NCBI GenBank assembly: GCA_045649855.1
Contig: JAZRQN010000134.1
Location: forward strand, 1 to 16,111
Source: URNF01 sp045649855
Lineage (GTDB): Bacteria > Bacillota > Clostridia > Oscillospirales > Acutalibacteraceae
DNA length: 16,111 nucleotides
Reading direction: 5' to 3'
Below, one piece after another: positions 14,957-16,111 of the stretch. The notes beneath the pieces were generated by a model. It was given only the letters and a program-made list of their open reading frames with translations, ran no database searches and had not been told where the DNA came from. Both the position numbers and the translations under genes were made by a program. Each line of letters begins with the position of its first letter. The stretch's first letter is position 1.

Positions 14957-15285
14957 AAGGCATCGTCCTCCTTCTGTTCGGCAGGGATATGTTTCATCAG
15001 GGAAGCGGCAAAACCGCGATCGTCGGTGGCGATGATGCCCACCGGCTTTTGTAATCCCAAAGCGGCAGATAAGCTCGCTTTGTCAAAGGGTAAGCTGTAT
15101 ACGGGAATGTCGGTGTCGCTGACGACAAACACGATTTCTTTCCTTGATTTTTCGGAAAGGTCGGCGGCTGTCAGCACCAGTGCGGCACGACGTTGTTCGA
15201 TCAACGCTTTCACAGCGTCAAATCCCATCGTCAAGTGTCCGGCGCGGCGGCAGATGCCGAGTGTTCCCGTGATTTTATTGTTCAC
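14953..15285 (-). CDS. ylxQ: YlxQ, L7Ae-family RNA-binding protein
   Basis: This 110-residue protein belongs to the L7Ae/L30e/YbxF group of small RNA-binding proteins. Evidence is the N-terminal GTLGICRRAGHLTMGFDAV, then LVLTAADLSEKSRKEI, VSDTDIPVY and KPVGIIATDDRGFA, all usual for YlxQ. Members of the group bind kink-turn RNA, but the target of YlxQ is not firmly known. The start is GTG 15285, which overlaps the end of ylxR by 11 bases; GAGGAG lies about 11 bases upstream. The stop overlaps the infB start. Position between ylxR and infB is the standard Firmicutes order. Confidence 0.93.
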   Translation of the reverse strand: MNNKITGTLGICRRAGHLTMGFDAVKALIEQRRAALVLTAADLSEKSRKEIVFVVSDTDIPVYSLPFDKASLSAALGLQKPVGIIATDDRGFAASLMKHIPAEQKEDDAL

Positions 15286-15550
15286 CTTGCAACAGCTCCT
15301 CCTCTAAACGAACGTAGATTTCCTCGGGGATTTTGCAGGAGAAGGAACGCTCAAGCGCGTGCTTTTTATGCGCCGCCTGTAAACAGGCGATATCGTTGCA
15401 GATATATGCACCGCGACCGTTTTTCTTGCCGGTCAGATCAATAGAGAACACTTCCTCGGATTCGCGTACCACACGGACCAGTTCTTTCTTCGGTTTGTGT
15501 TCATTGCAGCCGACGCAACGGCGTTGCGGTATCTTCTTTTCTTGCGGCAT
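15275..15550 (-). CDS. rnpM: YlxR / RnpM family protein (RNase P modulator)
   Basis: The 91-residue product matches the YlxR family, described in Bacillus subtilis as a modulator of RNase P. It has QRRCVGCNEHKPKKELVRVV at the N terminus, then the GRGAYICNDIACLQAAHKK block, which carries the conserved RNA-binding surface and two more Cys. Length is typical. ATG 15550 is preceded by AAAGGAG about 9 bases upstream. It lies 25 bases after the nusA stop and overlaps ylxQ by 11 bases, so it is part of the same transcript. The functional name comes from the family and was not tested here. Confidence 0.93.
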   Translation of the reverse strand: MPQEKKIPQRRCVGCNEHKPKKELVRVVRESEEVFSIDLTGKKNGRGAYICNDIACLQAAHKKHALERSFSCKIPEEIYVRLEEELLQGEQ

Positions 15551-15575
15551 CTGCGTTCTTCTCCTTTACGTAAAA

Positions 15576-16111
15576 TCAATCCTCGGTATCTTCACCGTAA
15601 AAACCGCTTTCGGGGCGGATGTCGATCTTCCAACCGGTCAAACGAGCGGCAAGACGTGCGTTCTGACCTTTGTTACCGATCGCGAGCGACAACTGTCCGT
15701 CCGGTACGGTGGCACGGCAGGCTTTTTCGCCGTTCGGATCCACTTCGATGGACAGCACTTTGGCAGGGGAGAGCGCTGCGGCGATGAATTGGGTGGGATC
15801 TTCACTGTATTCAATGACGTCGATTTTTTCGCCGCCGAGTTCTTCCACGATACCTGCGATACGCGCACCGCGCAGACCGATACAAGCGCTGATCGCGTTG
15901 ACGTTTTCGTCGTGGGACAGCACCGCGATCTTGGTACGGGAACCGGCTTCACGGGAGATGGCTTTCACTTCCACAACACCGTTGAAGATTTCCGGCACTT
16001 CCATTTCAAACAAGCGTTTGACCAAACCGGGATGAGTACGGGAGATGAGAGCTCTGGGACCGTTGTCGGTGCTCTTCACATCTACGATGTACACTTTGAT
16101 GCGGCTGCCTT
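15576..16111 (-). CDS. nusA: NusA, C-terminal part (transcription termination/antitermination factor)
   Basis: NusA binds RNA polymerase and nascent RNA to tune pausing, termination and antitermination. Only the last 178 codons are in the window, and the frame is open to the right edge. The visible part begins at the end of the S1 domain (GSRIKVYIVDV). It then has the region ending HPGLVKRLFEMEVPEI, the first KH domain (VNAISACIGLRGARI) and the second KH domain (LSLAIGNKGQNARLA). It ends soon after the KH domains with an acidic tail, as Firmicutes NusA does, without the extra acidic repeats of E. coli NusA. The stop TGA is at 15576-15578 and ylxR follows. Confidence 0.96.
   Translation of the reverse strand, partial: GSRIKVYIVDVKSTDNGPRALISRTHPGLVKRLFEMEVPEIFNGVVEVKAISREAGSRTKIAVLSHDENVNAISACIGLRGARIAGIVEELGGEKIDVIEYSEDPTQFIAAALSPAKVLSIEVDPNGEKACRATVPDGQLSLAIGNKGQNARLAARLTGWKIDIRPESGFYGEDTED

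Noticed and set aside
12536..15307. Very long + strand open frame opposite infB
   Set aside because: It is the codon-by-codon complement of infB over most of its length, has no recognisable domain or proper ribosome binding site, and is explained by missing TTA/CTA/TCA codons.
1..16111. tRNA, rRNA, CRISPR arrays, insertion sequences or riboswitches
   Set aside because: Genes are packed with gaps of at most about 40 bases; no spaced direct repeats, transposase motifs or conserved RNA elements were recognised.

Overview
The window looks like chromosomal DNA from an anaerobic Bacillota of class Clostridia, probably an uncultured gut-type lineage. The reasons are the clostridial Rnf gene order (C-D-G-E-A-B), strong AGGAGG ribosome binding sites before most genes, the Firmicutes nusA-ylxR-ylxQ-infB-rbfA-nrnA-truB-ribF order, and roughly balanced GC judged by eye. 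I cannot name a genus.

Left half, + strand, 1-8756. This is one tightly packed run of 13 genes with gaps of 0-31 bases. It starts with the end of rnfC, then rnfD, rnfG, rnfE, rnfA and rnfB, which together encode the Rnf ferredoxin:NAD+ oxidoreductase, a membrane ion pump. It continues with a tandem-repeat lipoprotein, an ApbE-type flavin transferase lipoprotein, two membrane-anchored FMN-binding-domain proteins, a NusG domain II-like protein, a Gx/heptaprenyl-diphosphate-synthase-component-I family membrane protein and a HAD phosphatase. ApbE attaches FMN covalently to Thr in D-x-x-[S/T]-G-A-T-like sites. Such sites, canonical or variant, occur in RnfD (T153), RnfG (T177) and both FMN-binding proteins (T172 and T185). 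A strongly divergent version occurs twice in the lipoprotein (T151 and T295). The block therefore reads as an Rnf pump plus its flavinylation enzyme plus extra extracytosolic flavoproteins.

Middle, about 8757-8800. A perfect hairpin with T-runs on both sides separates two convergent transcription units and should terminate both.

Right half, - strand, 16111-8798. This is the classical transcription/translation operon, read right to left: nusA (5' end missing), ylxR/rnpM, ylxQ (L7Ae family), infB, rbfA, nrnA, truB and ribF. The ribF product carries an extra HAD phosphatase domain fused to its C terminus. RibF makes FMN and FAD, and FAD is the substrate of ApbE, so both operons bear on flavin use.

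No tRNA, rRNA, CRISPR array, insertion sequence, prophage gene or riboswitch was recognised. No stretch over 300 bases lacks a gene. Promoters for both units must lie outside the window. The items most worth following up are the tandem-repeat lipoprotein with its divergent flavin-site-like motifs, the RibF-HAD fusion, and the possible role of the Gx and NusG-II proteins in this flavin module.
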